Shown: positions 32,377 to 44,781, counted from the stretch's first letter. The stretch is DNA of 64,000 nucleotides from DT-68 sp965263245 (GCA_965263245.1 CBDHHR010001146.1:124001-188000), one strand, 5' to 3'. A program made the numbers and translations. The notes: generated from the letters alone by a model not told the origin.

Positions 32377-32527
32377 TTAAATTGTTAATATCTATAAAAA
32401 ACCTTTCAAATAGACTATTTTTCAATTTTTTAGTTTTAATTCTTATTTAGCTAATAAGCATTTTATACTTCTTATTATAAAAAAAAGTTTTTTATGTTAA
32501 AATAGTTACTATAAGGTGAGAATCAAC

Positions 32528-33433
32528 ATGAAAAAAGAATTAATATACAAACTAATAGAAAAAAGTTTTAAAAGCAAAAATGAGTACATAGTTGCATTAA
32601 ATGAATTTATTAATAAACTTAAAGATGAAGGATATTTAAATATGGCCGAAGTTATTTCTAATATAAAAGATAAAAACGCAAATGTTAAATTTTCAAAAAT
32701 AAATCAAGCAAAAAAAACAAGTAATTTTGATTTATTTGGAAAAGAAATCAAAAAAGAAGCCATTCATATTAAAAATGGTTATTGACACAACATTATTAAA
32801 TCAGTTTTTTTGTATGGTAAACCTGGAACTGGTAAAACAACGTTTGTAAATTATTTAGCTAAAAGTTTACGAATAGGACTTGTTGAATTAAGATTATCAA
32901 CAATTTTTGACTCTCGTTATGGAGAAACTATTAAAAATTTTGAATCTTTTATAAATAATAATCTTAATACTAAACAAATAGTTTTTATTGATGAAGCAGA
33001 GTCTTTATTTAGAAAAAGAGGTACAGTTAATGATGTTTTTGAAAGTGATAGACTTTTAACAATAATGCTTAAATTAATGGATAAGCCAAGAGAATGTTTA
33101 ATTGTTTTAGCTTCTAATTTAAAGGAAAATATTGATAGAGCAATTTTAAGAAGATTTGATATGTTTATTAATTTTGATAAGGCAATTATTAATTTAGAAA
33201 AGGAATTAAAAAATAATCTCTCTTCATATAAAGTTTATTTTTCAGTTCAAGAAATGAAAAGGTTACTAGACATAATTAAAAAAAATATAGAAAAACCAAA
33301 GTTGTCTGAAATTTATTTTATTTCAAGAAGAATTGCTTTAGAAAAATTATCAAATAATAATATTAAAAAAATATGCTCAAATTTAGAAAAGTCATTAAAA
33401 TCATTTGATTTTAATGAATGAAAGGATAGATAA
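32528..33433 (+). CDS. AAA ATPase of an IetAS-like pair
   Basis: The 301-residue ATPase has Walker A GKPGTGKT at residues 97-104, Walker B IVFIDEAESLF, sensor 1 VLASN and an arginine-finger region AILRRFDMFINF, typical of classical AAA proteins. The start follows AAGGTGAG 7 bases before ATG. The next gene begins within its stop codon (TAATG), so the two are translationally coupled. An AAA ATPase directly followed by a subtilisin-like protease is the layout of IetAS, first described as a plasmid toxin-antitoxin-like pair and later reported as anti-phage. Assignment rests on that layout. Confidence 0.75.
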
Positions 33434-35727
33434 TGGATTCAAAAATTATTAAAATGAACGTTAATTTAGAAACACTCAAACCTGGCGGTGGAACGCCAAT
33501 ATTAAAAGTTCCTAACAATATAGATAATTTATTAAAAATTTATGAAAATTTTAAAAATATGGAACCATTTATTTCTTTCCAAATTTTTGTTTTAAATCAC
33601 AAAATTTTTATAGATAGAGAAGGACAAGAATCAACAATTCCAGCACCTTCAAATAGGTTTATTGAAGCACTTACAATGATTTTTGGTGATAATAATTTTG
33701 TTCCACTACAAACAAGATACAATCACACCAACAAAAGATTAGATTTTTTATATTATGTAAATTATAATGAAATTAAACAAGCAGAAAATAGGTTGGAAAA
33801 AATAATTGAAATAATTAAAGTTCTTAAGAAAAAATCTAAAATTGAAAAAATTGATAATTTATTTAATTACATGATTAACGAAGGTAAAAAAATAACACAA
33901 AATCTTATTAGTGACTATGCAAAAGAAAATGAATTTAAAATTTTTTCTTATACAAAATTTTTAAAAATAATTTCTGGTCAACAACATTTATATGAAAAAT
34001 TTGAAATGGTAATTGAAAGAGTTTCCAGCACTAGAGATGATGAAACAGAGATTCAATTTGTTTCAACAGAGTCTAGAAAAAATGCTGAGTTAATATTTCA
34101 AGAAAACAGGGTTAACGTTCTTTATCATAGTGATTTAAATTTAACAATTAATGGTTTTTTTGAAGGAAAAATTCCTGGAGTTATATATTCAAAAAAGTCT
34201 AAACCAAAAAAAGTAACAATTGATAAACCTAAAACTAAAAATTTACAAAAAGCTTTATATGAATATTTTTCATTAAAAGATGAAGAAAAATCAAACATTA
34301 ATGTAGGAGTTATAGATGGGGGAATTCCTGAAAATTCAATTGTTAAAAAAGATTTAACAAAATACATAATTTCTAAAGATATTGGTATTGATGAGTCATT
34401 ACCAAAAGGAAACCATGCTGAAAATGTTTGTTCGTTACTTTTATGAGCAAATAAATTATCAATTAAAACAAAAGATAATTTAAAATCCCCACAAGTTTAT
34501 CTTTTTGATGTAATAAGCGAAAAAGATACAATTGCTAGTTTTAAACAAAAAGTTCAAAAAATAATTTCTGAAAATGGACATAATATTAAAATTTGAAACA
34601 TTTCATTATCTTTTCCTGGTGAAAAACAAAGTGAGGTTTTATCACAAGTAGGAGTTTTTCTTGATAGACTTCAAGTTAAACATAAAGTTTTAATTTTTGT
34701 TGCAACTGGAAATATTGACCAAAAAGATAAATTAAAAATCATTAATTCTCCCTCTGGATCTTTTATGGCCGTTTCTGTTTCATCAGTTAAAAAAAATAAT
34801 CAACCAACTTCATATACTAAAACAGGTCACGGAATGTTTCTTAACCAAAAACCTGATTTTGCTATATTTGGTGGAGATGATGATGATAAAATAAGAATTA
34901 TATCTAATAGTATGGTTAGTGAATCAAGTGGAGGGACAAGTTTTGCTAATCCACTTGCAGTTAGAAAAGCTGTTGCATTATTAGATTTAAAATTTGACAT
35001 ATTAGAAATCCCTGCAATTTTAAATACATATGCAACGTGGTATAGTTTAAAAAATGATATTAACATTAACGATAAAAATGGTAATGGTGTTATACCAGTT
35101 GACTCCAATGAAATGCTAAATTTAATTAATGACAATGCTATGGTTGTATTTAATAAAGAATTATCACCAGATTATTACCAAGGGTACTTAAATTTAAAAA
35201 TTCCAAAATTTGAAAATAAGTATGATGTTGAAATTGTCTCATCAATAAATGTAAACGGACAACTTACTAATTATTCAACTTATGAATATGTTTTAGACTC
35301 TTCAACTTTTACACTAGGAAGAGTAGACCCTTTTAAAGGAAAAATACAAAATGAAATGCATCCAAATATGGAAAATGGCGTAAGAGATGGAAAAAGTGAA
35401 CAATCTTTAAGAGTTTATAGAGGTAAACTTAAAACTAGAAATACAAAAATTTCAATACCAGTAAGAGCAAGAGCTTCAAAAAAATTTAGTACAAAATTTC
35501 AAAAGGAAGAAAATATTGATAATTGAGGCATTAAATTTACAAGAAATTTAATTGGAAAAACTAGAAATAAAGTTGGTTCACAAAAAATTGCAGTATGTAT
35601 TATATTCTCTTCAAAAAACCAAAATTTTTTTCAAGAGTACATTAATTTAAATAAAAACATCATAAAAAATTACAATGAACTTACAAACATTCAAGAAAAC
35701 ATTATTGAAGAAATTTTATTTTATTAA
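33433..35727 (+). CDS. Subtilisin-like serine protease of an IetAS-like pair
   Basis: The 764-residue protein has a complete S8 catalytic set: Asp295 in GVIDGG, His328 in GNHAENV, Ser503 in GGTSFANP, with an Asn in VATGN between them as oxyanion residue. The roughly 290-residue N-terminal region is helical and unlike a secretion propeptide; there is no signal peptide, so the protease should act in the cytosol. The 220-residue C-terminal part is beta-rich. It shares one base with the ATPase gene. Intracellular subtilases paired with AAA ATPases fit IetS-type effectors whose activity the ATPase would control (established layout, inferred here). Confidence 0.8.
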
Positions 35728-35760
35728 ATTTATAAAAATTTCTTAAAAAGGACATAAAAA

Positions 35761-37203
35761 ATGGAAACAAATAAACTTAAAAAATTTTTAGAAAAATATA
35801 AAAATAAAATTGAAAACAAAGAAGAATTTTTAGATTTTATTGGATTAGTTGCAAGTGAAGAAAAAAGTTATCTATTTAGAGGTCAAGCAAATAGTAAATG
35901 AAAATTAGAATCTTCTTTTACTAGGGTTGAAAAGACAAATTCTAAAGAATTAATTTTATCTAGTTTTATTGAAAAAATAAAAAGTTTTAAAGAAAAATGA
36001 ATAGAAAATGATAATTTAATTTTAGCTTCTGAAATGCAACATCAAAAAATAGAAACTATTTTAATTGACTTTACTTTTGATTTTTTTAATGCATTATGAT
36101 TTGCATTTCGAGAACTAGAAAAAGAAATAAAACTAATAAAAAATCAAAGTAATTTAAAATATAGAACTTTATATTTATTAAATAACAACAACAATATAAC
36201 TTATAAAATAGATGATTGAAATGAAAAAGATAAAATTTACAAATGTCCTTTAAATAATATAAGAGGCTTTAGTCAAAAATCTTATTTTGTAATTGATAAT
36301 CAAGATTGAAACAAAAATAAAAATATAATTAAAATTGATATAAATAATAAACTATTACAATTTATTATAGAATTTCTTGAAAAAAAAGGAATAACAGGCT
36401 CATCAGTTTTTCCTAATTTAGAAGGAATAGATTATGAATATAAAAATGGTAAAAGAAAATCTTCAGAAAAATTAAAAAATGAAAATGAAGAATTTAAAGT
36501 TTACGATAATAAAATTGAATCAAATTCAAAAAATGAAATTTTTTATTTCAATAAGGCAATTGATTTAACAAATTCAAAAAAATATATTGAAGCAATTAAA
36601 TGCTATGACATAGCAATAAAATTAAATCCAAATTTTGCATTTGCTTATGATAATAAAGGAAGTGTTTTAGCAAAATTAAAAAAATATATTGAAGCAATTA
36701 AATGCTATGACATAGCAATAAAATTAAATTCAAAAGATGCAAATTGTTATTACAATAAAGCAATAGTTTTAGATGAATTAAAAAAATATGATGATGCAAT
36801 CCAATATTATAAAAAAGCAATTGAATTAAATCCAAATTTTGTGTTTGCTTATAATAATATAGGAATAGTTTTTGGAAAATTAGGAAAAATAAAAGAAGAA
36901 ATTAACTCTTATGATAAGGCTATTAAATTAGATCCAAAACATATAATTTCTTATTACAATAAAGCAAAAACTTTAACAAAATTAGAAAAATATGATGATG
37001 CAATCAGGTATTATGACATAGCAATAAAATTAAATCTAAATTTTGCATTTGCCTATAATAACAAAGGTAATGTTCTATTAAAATTAGAAAAATATGATGA
37101 AGCACTTAAATGTTATGAAATGGCAATTAAATTTGATCCAAAAAATGAAATTTTTTATCATAATAAAGCAATGGTTTTAAAAAAATTAGGAAAATATCAA
37201 TAA
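35761..37203 (+). CDS. FRG-domain protein with C-terminal TPR repeats
   Basis: The 480-residue protein has an FRG domain at about residues 15-240, with the naming motif in SYLFRGQANSKWKLESSF, then LASEMQHQKIETILIDFT and SYFVIDNQDW. From about residue 255 there are six to seven TPR units of 34 residues (Y..AI..YD.AIKL.PN...AY.NKG). It starts 33 bases after the protease stop with AAAAAGGACAT, so it probably belongs to the same operon. FRG domains are frequent in defence loci; their biochemistry is not settled. Three paralogues occur at 59641, 61567 and 63697. Several TGA Trp codons. Confidence 0.75.
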
Positions 37204-37328
37204 TTAATTATTTTTTGTTAAAACTATTTAAATTAATTTTTTATATTAAGTTAAAAATAAATTTAAAAAACAAATTATGAAATTAAAATTAATTCTAATA
37301 ATAACTATTTTTCTGGGATATTTTAATT

Positions 37329-37520
37329 ATTAAAATTTATGATTCATCAGTAAAAGATTTTATCAAAAATTCTAAAATTCCTCTTCAATTAGCAGCAATA
37401 ATAAGAAAAAATTTGTTAGAAAGATTCAGGATTAAAGTTGCAGAAAACGAACAAAGATCTTGAACTAGGTCTTTACCTAAAATTGCTAATCTTTTAATTA
37501 AAAGTAACAATGATCACTAG
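37329..37520 (+). pseudogene. Remnant of a DUF2075-like ATPase N-terminus
   Basis: The 64-codon open piece reads KIYDSSVKDFIKNSK...IIRKNLLERF and EQRSWTRSLPKIANLL, then TAG. The E.RSW..SL pattern near the N-terminus is what DUF2075 (Schlafen-like helicase/ATPase) proteins show, but nothing of the ATPase follows. No ATG or ribosome site. The rest of the 37204-37689 gap is AT-rich and empty apart from the region just before the next start. Confidence 0.4.
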
Positions 37521-37689
37521 AAAATTTTAATTGAGTTTAATATCTAAATTAAAAGGGATAAATGTCTCTCTTTTTTAAAATTAAACATTTATCTATTTGG
37601 GTTTTAAAGTTTTAAAACTAATTATTATTAACATTATTAAAAATCATAGATGTTATAATTGTCATATTAATTTAAATTAAAGAAGTGTT

Positions 37690-38955
37690 ATGAAAATATC
37701 TAATTTATTAAATGAATATGAAAAACACCAGTATGTTTTAGGAAACATTTTTTCTAATGCACATTTTAATAAAAATAAAACAAAAATTTTCTTTATTTCA
37801 AAAAGTAAAATCCAAAAAACAAACAAAAACTATAATATTAAAGAAGGTTATGAAAATTATAAAAACTATTTATTAAAAAAAGGTTATGAAGCTAAACTTT
37901 TAAATGAAACTAATTATCTTTCATTTTCAAAAAATGATCTTGGAGTTTTAATTTCATTTGAAAATGATTTAAATTTAAATGAAAAAAAACTTATAGATAA
38001 AATTTATAAAAATTATATTTCTAAAAATAAGGAAAATTTTATACGTGGTATTTTTGATAGTTCTTCTAGCGTTGATAGTTCTGTTGGTTATATTACTAGG
38101 GATCTTTTAAAAAATTGTGGAGAAGATTTAGTATATTATTTAGCTAACATTTTAAGTAATTTTTTTAATTATACAAGTTTGAATTTAAATCCAAGATTTA
38201 AACAACCTTCAAATATTTCAAAATCTAAAAATACTCAGTTTAGATTAAAATTTAGAGATTTTTTTACTTTAATAGGTACTGAAAGACAAGTAACAATAAA
38301 TGTATTTGAAAAAAAATTTTTTAAATTTAAAAAAATGGATGATTTTAATTGAGAAATAAAAAATGGAGTTTATTACATTGATATGTCACATTTAATTAAA
38401 TTTTCTTCAAAAAATGATCAAAAAAAATTAGATAAAAAACTTAATGAAGTATTAAAAGATTTTAAAGTTAATTCTGATTATAAAAAAGGTATAAAAAATA
38501 GAGATTTTCTAGCATTAAAATATAGCGAAGTTTATTTTTTAAATAAAGAAAACAAAAGAAAAAATTATAGACCAAAAATTCCATTTGAAATACAAGAAGA
38601 ATTATTGAATGATTCAAATTTTTGTGATAATTTAACAGGAGAACCATTATACAAAAAAGATTCTAATAAAAGATTTTCAAAAAATAATGTAATAGTTGAC
38701 ATTCACCACATAATACCTTGATCAAAAAGACATATTTTTAAAAAAGAAAATCTTAAAGATGAAAATTTAGAAAAAATTTCAAATGATCCTAGAAATTTAA
38801 TTGTTTTAAATCCAACTACTCATACACTTTTACATCGAGCAACTTTTGTTGAAAATAAAGTAAAATTTGAAAAACTTTATAAAATAATTTTTCCCTATTT
38901 AAAATATTTAAAAATTACTTTATCTTTTAATCAATTTTGTAATTTATATAATTAA
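37690..38955 (+). CDS. HNH endonuclease, probable restriction enzyme
   Basis: The 421-residue protein has a C-terminal HNH nuclease at about residues 310-390: CDNLTGEPL, IVDIHHIIPWSK, then DPRNLIVLNPTTHTLLH (HH, N and H positions). The middle contains NFIRGIFDSSSSVD, reminiscent of a LAGLIDADG helix (FIRG.FD...S). A cytosine methyltransferase follows 60 bases later, so this is most likely the restriction enzyme of that system. Two TGA Trp codons. Recognition site unknown. Confidence 0.7.
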
Positions 38956-39015
38956 ATTGTTATATGTTATATAATTTTTTAGAATATGTTTTTTTGTTAG
39001 GAGGTTGAATGTTTT

Positions 39016-40080
39016 ATGTATAAGGTTTTAGATTTGTTTTCAGGTGCTGGTGGTTTTTCATGTGGACTAGAAATGACTAAAAAAATAAGAACAATTGCTG
39101 CCTTAGATTTTAATAAAAATGCTTTAGAAACATTTAAAAAAAATCATCCAAACGCTAAGATTTTTTATGGAGATATAACAAATAAAAAAGTTAAAAAAGA
39201 AGTTATTGATTTTTCTAAAAAAAATAATATTAATATGATTGTTGGCGGACCACCTTGTCAAGGTTTTAGCATGAAAGGTAAAAAACTTGGTCTTAAAGAC
39301 CTTAGAAATTATTTATTTTTAGAATTTTTAGAAATTGTAGAAAATGTCTCTCCTGAAATTTTTATAATGGAAAATGTCTCTTCAATGTTTTCTTCTTCAA
39401 ATGGATATTTTATAAATGTAATAATTTCTAGTTTTAAAAAATTGGGATATTTTTTAAATTATAAAATCTTAAATTCTTCAAACTTTGGTGTTCCACAAAC
39501 ACGTAAAAGAGCTTTTATAATTGGTTCAAAAAAATTAAAAATAAATTTTCCTAAAACTAAAAAAAATCAAAAAATTACAGTATATGATGCAATATCTGAT
39601 TTATCTTATTTAAAATCTGGTAACATAAAATTTGAAAGAGATTATAAAAATTTTGCAATTTCAAAATATCAAAAAAATATTAGAAATGGTTCTAAAAAAT
39701 TATACAATCACTCTAGCACTAATCATTCAAAAGAAACTTTATACAAATTAAGCATTATTCCTGAAAAAGGAAATAAATTTGATCTACCAATTAATTTAAG
39801 AACAAATCAAAAATTTAAAACTACTTGATCACGTTTACATTGAAACAAGCCTTCTCCAACAATTGATACTAGATTTGATACACCTTCTAATGGTCAAAAC
39901 ACACATCCAATTTTAAATAGAGCAATTACACCTAGAGAAGCAGCAAGAATTCAATCTTTTCCAGATACTTTTATTTTTTATGGTAATAAATCTTCTATTT
40001 GTAAACAAATTGGAAATGCAGTACCACCATTATTAGCAAAAGAAATCGGTTTATCAATAATTAAGCAAATGGAGCAATAA
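39016..40080 (+). CDS. DNA (cytosine-5-)-methyltransferase
   Basis: The 354-residue enzyme transfers a methyl group from S-adenosylmethionine to C5 of cytosine in DNA. Motifs in order: I DLFSGAGGFSCG; IV GGPPCQGFS with catalytic Cys81; VI MENV; VIII QTRKRAFIIG; IX/X RAITPREAARIQSFPD and QIGNAVPPLLAKEIG. AGGAGG lies upstream of ATG 39016; an earlier ATG at 39009 hits a stop. TGA Trp codons occur in the target-recognition region. It follows the HNH nuclease and is 3 bases before the next methyltransferase, forming a restriction-modification operon. Confidence 0.93.
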
Positions 40081-40083
40081 AAA

Positions 40084-40800
40084 ATGAATGAAATAAAAAA
40101 AGATTTTAAAAATAATTTATCCATTTGAAATGCTGATTCATATAAAATTTTTAATATTTTTGAAGATCAATCAATTGATGCAATAATTACTGATCCACCA
40201 TATAATATTTCTAAAAAAAATAATTTTAATACTTTGAAATCAAAAAGAAATGGAATAGATTTTGGTAGTTGAGATAAAAAATTTAACCTAACTTCTTGAA
40301 TAGAAAATTATTATCCAAAACTTAAAAGTGGTGGCACAATAATTATTTTTTGCTCTTTTTTATACATTTCTCACATTGCAGATAAGCTAAAACAATTAGG
40401 AGCCGATGTTAAAGATGTAATTAAATGAATTAAAACAAATCCAATGCCAAGAAACATTAATAGAAGGTATGTTCTTGATACTGAATTTGCTATTTGAGCA
40501 GTAAAACCTAATAAAAAATGAACTTTTAATAAAAAGAGTAATTTACCTTACTTAAAAGCAGAAGTTAAAACTTCAACTGTTTTAGGTAAAGAAAGAACAA
40601 TACACCCAACACAAAAATCATTAAAATTAATGGAAAAAATCATTGAAATTCATACAAATAAAAATGATATTGTATTAGATCCGTTTATGGGTTCTGGCAC
40701 AACTGGAGTTGCTTGTGAAAATAAAAATAGATCATTTTTAGGAATTGAAAAACAAAAAAAATATTATAAAATTGCTTTAGAAAGATTAAACATAAAATAA
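40084..40800 (+). CDS. DNA methyltransferase, beta-type order, N6-adenine or N4-cytosine
   Basis: The 238-residue protein has DPPYN at residues 37-41 and the AdoMet motif PFMGSGTTG at about residues 200-208, with DPPY first, the order of beta-class amino-methyltransferases. The small size and HPTQK motif resemble DpnA-type enzymes. It begins 3 bases after the m5C gene, so both presumably protect the same or an asymmetric site cut by the HNH enzyme. Six TGA codons are Trp. Target base is not decided by sequence alone. Confidence 0.85.
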
Positions 40801-41186
40801 TCAAAATTAATGACTTTATATTTAACCATATTCAAGGTTATGAATTTAAAAATATATTTGTTTATAATCATAAAGTATTTACTTATGAAAATCAAGAAAT
40901 TATTTTTCATAGAAATAGATTAGCAAAAGAAGTTAGAATTTCTCAAACTTGAAGTTTAAATAGTAATTCTAAAGGTTTAAAAAACCAAGATTCTTACTTA
41001 TTAAATAAAAAATATTTTTTAAATAGATTAAAAGTTATGCTTACAAGAGATACTAGTTCTACACATGTTTTTGCTGAAGATAAAAAGTTAAATGATTATA
41101 TAAATCAAAAAATTGATTTTAAATTTCAAAAAAAAAAAAAATCAAAAATTTTTCAATTTAATCAAATTTTTAAAGAAAATAATTAA
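40797..41186 (+). CDS. Unrecognised ORF with an internal A14 tract
   Basis: An open frame of about 129 codons overlaps the end of the methyltransferase gene and has no ATG before residue 80. It would need an ATA (40797), ATC or ATT start, or be the back half of a broken gene. The product is basic and helical (ENQEIIFHRNRLAKEVRISQ...). Near its 3' end is a run of 14 As (41128-41141) that would shift the reading frame if it changed length. No family recognised. It may be the remnant of another restriction enzyme, given its place. Confidence 0.4.
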
Positions 41187-41416
41187 GAAAATTCGGGAAT
41201 ATGAAATAAATTTTTTATCAATATATAAAAAGTAAAGTTGAAAAATTTTATATTTGAAAAAATTATTGGTCAAAATAACAACTATTAAAAAAAATTATTA
41301 TTAAAATAAATTTTTTAAATTTATTTGTATTATTCATTTTTTTATTAAGATTAAAAAATTAAAAAATTATATTTAAAATAAAATTGTTTAAAGTTTTATA
41401 ATTTTATTATTAAAAA

Positions 41417-42628
41417 ATGGAAAATCATATTAAAGAAATTTATAAAGATTTAGATAATTTAAAAGATCCAGAAATAATAAAATGAAATTGATCAAGAACA
41501 GGTGGTGAAATTAGAAAATCACCATTACATTCAGTTGCATCTTATTTAGCAATGTTTTGTCCTGCATTACCAGAATATTTTATTGGTTCATATTCAAAAA
41601 AAGGAGATTTAGTTTTTGACCCTTTTTCTGGTAGAGGAACAACAGCTCTTAGATCAAGAGAGCTTGATAGAAAATTTGTTGGATTTGATTTAAATCCTTA
41701 CGCATTTGTTTTGTCAAAATTTAAAATTTCTAAATTAAATAAAAAAAATTTATTAGAAAAATTGGATTTTTTAGAAGAAAAATTCATTTTAGAACATAAA
41801 TCTTTTTACAAAAAAACATATCAAAAAAAATACATTGAGTTATTAAACTATTATCATAGAAATACTTTATCAATGTTAATATTTTTCAGAGAAAAAATAG
41901 GAAGAAGTTGAAAAAATAATGATTTTATAAATAATGGAATTTTAGCATTTGCATCAGGATTAATGCACGGACCTTCAAGAAAAGATGGAACAACCATATA
42001 TTTTTCAATAAGTAAACCAAATACTATTTCAATGTCTCCAAATTATGTAAAAAATTATGTAAAAAAACATAATTTAAAAAAAATTAATGTTAATATATTT
42101 GAAAAAATTAGAAATCGTATTAATGAAAAATATGATAAATTACTAAATGAAAAGTATGATGGAAAAATTTATTTACATGATGCAACTAAAAATAATGAAA
42201 AAATTAAAGATAATAGTGTTGATTTATTAGTTTCTTCACCACCTTATTTATCAATAGTAAACTATACAAACAGTAATTGATTAAAACTTTGACTATTAGG
42301 TTATGAAAGAAAAGAATTAAAAGAAAAAATAAAATTAAGTGATAATCTTAAATTTGATGAATACATACTTTTTTTAGAGAAATTCTTAAATTCTATTTAT
42401 CCAAAATTAAAAAAAGGAGCAAAAGCCTGTTTAGTTGTTGGAGATGTTCATGATGAAAAATTAATTGAAAAAGTATGAAAAAAAATTGAAAATAATGTTA
42501 AATATAAATTTATTGAAATTTATTATGATGTTTCATATTTGCAAACTAGAAAAGTAACAAATATGTTAAATTCAAAAAAAGGAAAAGCTACAAAAATTGA
42601 AAAAGTTCTTGTTATTGAAAAGGAGTAA
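41417..42628 (+). CDS. DNA methyltransferase, alpha-type order, likely N4-cytosine
   Basis: The 403-residue protein has the AdoMet motif DPFSGRGTT at about residues 68-76 and SPPY at 274-277, the reverse order of the enzyme at 40084 and typical of the alpha class; SPPY favours N4-cytosine. The N-terminus contains NWSRTGGEIRKSPLHSVASY. Its stop is 2 bases before the ParB-like gene, with GGAG inside its last codons as the latter's ribosome site, so the two are coupled. A broken copy of its C-terminus is at 44571. Confidence 0.85.
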
Positions 42629-42630
42629 AA

Positions 42631-44481
42631 ATGGGTAAAGAAACTAAAACAATAAAGTTAAAAGATATTTATTTAGCAACAAAAAATCCAAGAATTGCAG
42701 ATAAAATTAATTTTGAAGATATTAGTGGTGATTTTTTTAGGAATAATCAAGAAAATAATGATGAAGAAAATTTAAAAGAGATACTTAATTATGAAGGTAA
42801 TTTAAATAATTTATTAGAACTTTTTAATTCAATCAAAGATGGATATAATGAAATGTTAGAAAATCCTATTTTAATTAATTCAAATCATGAAGATAAATAT
42901 ATTGTTATCGAAGGAAATAGAAGAATAATGGTTTTAAAATGTTTAAATTCATTAATAAGATTTCCAAAAAATATTGGTCAATGAAAGTCTCTAATAGAAG
43001 ATGAATTTACCATTGATTACAAAAATGAAGATGAAAAAATCGAAAAAAACAAAATCGAAAAAAATTTTAAAGCAATAAATAAAATTATTGAAGAATATGA
43101 ATTATCTGATTGATGAAATAGTGAATTAAAGTTAAAATCAAATATTATAGATCAAGATGAAAAAGAAGATAAAGAAATTTCTATTGCAATTTTTTCTAAT
43201 CATGTTACTGGTGACAAAAAAGGAAAAAGAAATTGAAATAGAGGTAAAACTCTTGATATGTATATGAATTTTTGACAAACAAATAAAGCTAAAGACGAAA
43301 AAACCAAAATTAAAGAAATTTCTGATTTATTAAATAGAAGTGAAACTGATGTTAAAAGAAATTTATATTCAGCAAGTTTTATTTATTATTTAATTGATAA
43401 ATCTAAAAGAGACAAAAATACGTATTATAAGGAAATTAAAATTTCTAGTTTAGAACTTCAATTTATAAAAAAATTTATTAATTTTAATAATGAAAAAAGA
43501 TGAGAAAATGAAATTGATTATCAACCAAATTTAGATTATGAAAAAATAAAATTTAAAGGTAAAAATGATAAATTTGAAGATAAAGAACTTGCCGAATTTA
43601 TACTCAAGTCATTAGAAAAAAATTATTTTAATACACGTGGAGTTGTGGAAGAAAATGAAGATGATGCTTTAGAAGATATTTCTTTATTTTTTAAAGAATC
43701 TAAAGATATTAAAAAAGAAGATTTTTTAAAAAATATTAGTGATATTGGAGAAATAAATATTAATAAAGCAATTAAAAATAAAGATTCATTAACAAAAAAT
43801 AATTCATGAGAATTTGTAAATTTTATTGATAAAACTAAAAATATAGCAAAAAAATTTAATTTTGAAATTAAATATGAAAATGAATTATCAAAAGCAAAAA
43901 TAAAACCCTTTAAGCAAACTTTTAATAATTTATTTAATCAGTTTAAACTATTAGTTCAAAACAAAAAAATCAATAAAATAGATGATTTCCCAATTAATGC
44001 AGTTATGTCAACACTTAGATCTTTAATAGAAAATTTTTGTTATTTTTTAATGTATGATGAAAATCTTTTTAATAAATTTAAAGAAAGTAGCATCATCGAA
44101 GAATTTAAAATAAAAAATAAAAAAAATTTTGATTTTGATATTAAAAGTTTAGAATTTAAAGATATTTTGCTAAATAATAAAATGAATCATTTACATAAAA
44201 TTTATTATTTTTTAAGAGAAGAAGTTAAAAATAATGATGAATTTCAATTACAAATTTTAGAATCTATAAGAAAATTGATGAATAATGATTCAATCAATGA
44301 TATTAATAATTTAAGTATTATTTTTAATGATTTATTTTTTAAAGAAATTTCTAAAATAATTCATTCTCCTCATTTTGTATTTTTAAAAGAAAATGATGAA
44401 GAATTAAATATTTTTAAAAAAAATACATTATTTTTAGAAAATTTAATTAATTTATTTAGAGAAATAAAAATAATTCAATAA
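42631..44481 (+). CDS. ParB-like nuclease-domain protein, large, first copy
   Basis: The 616-residue protein carries a ParB/sulfiredoxin-type domain in the first 130 residues: KLKDIYLATKNPR, then ENPILIN and DKYIVIEGNRRIMVLK, with the EGNRR motif. The remaining 480 residues are charged and helical with no known motif except a conserved STLRSLIEN block shared with the paralogue at 44782. It is coupled to the alpha methyltransferase. ParB-like domains can bind or cleave DNA and some hydrolyse CTP. I do not know this combination as a named system. It uses several TGA Trp codons. Confidence 0.65.
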
Positions 44482-44570
44482 TTATAGATTTAATTTAAAT
44501 ATTTAATAAAAAATAGAAGATACAATGATATAGCAAATCTCAACAATAGATTAATTTTCTTATAGATTAT

Positions 44571-44773
44571 AAAATTTGTTTAGTTGTAGGAGATGTTTAT
44601 GAGAAAAATATAATAGAAGATGTTTGAAATATTATTAAAAATAAAGTTAAATATAGATTTATTGAACTTTACTATGATGTTTCATATTTACAAACTCGAA
44701 AAGTAACAAATATGTTAAATAATAAAAAAGGTAAAGCAATAAGAATTTAAAAAAGTTCTTATTATAGAAAAGG
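44571..44773 (+). pseudogene. Decayed C-terminus of a second alpha methyltransferase
   Basis: Sixty codons (CLVVGDVYEKNIIEDVW... IELYYDVSYLQTRKVTNMLN) match the last 65 residues of the methyltransferase at 41417, then TAA 44748-44750. The final residues (KVLIIEKG) continue in another frame, so a one-base change broke the end. The upstream part is missing. It stands directly before the second ParB-like gene, exactly where a second methyltransferase would be. Confidence 0.8.
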
Positions 44774-44781
44774 TGTAAATT

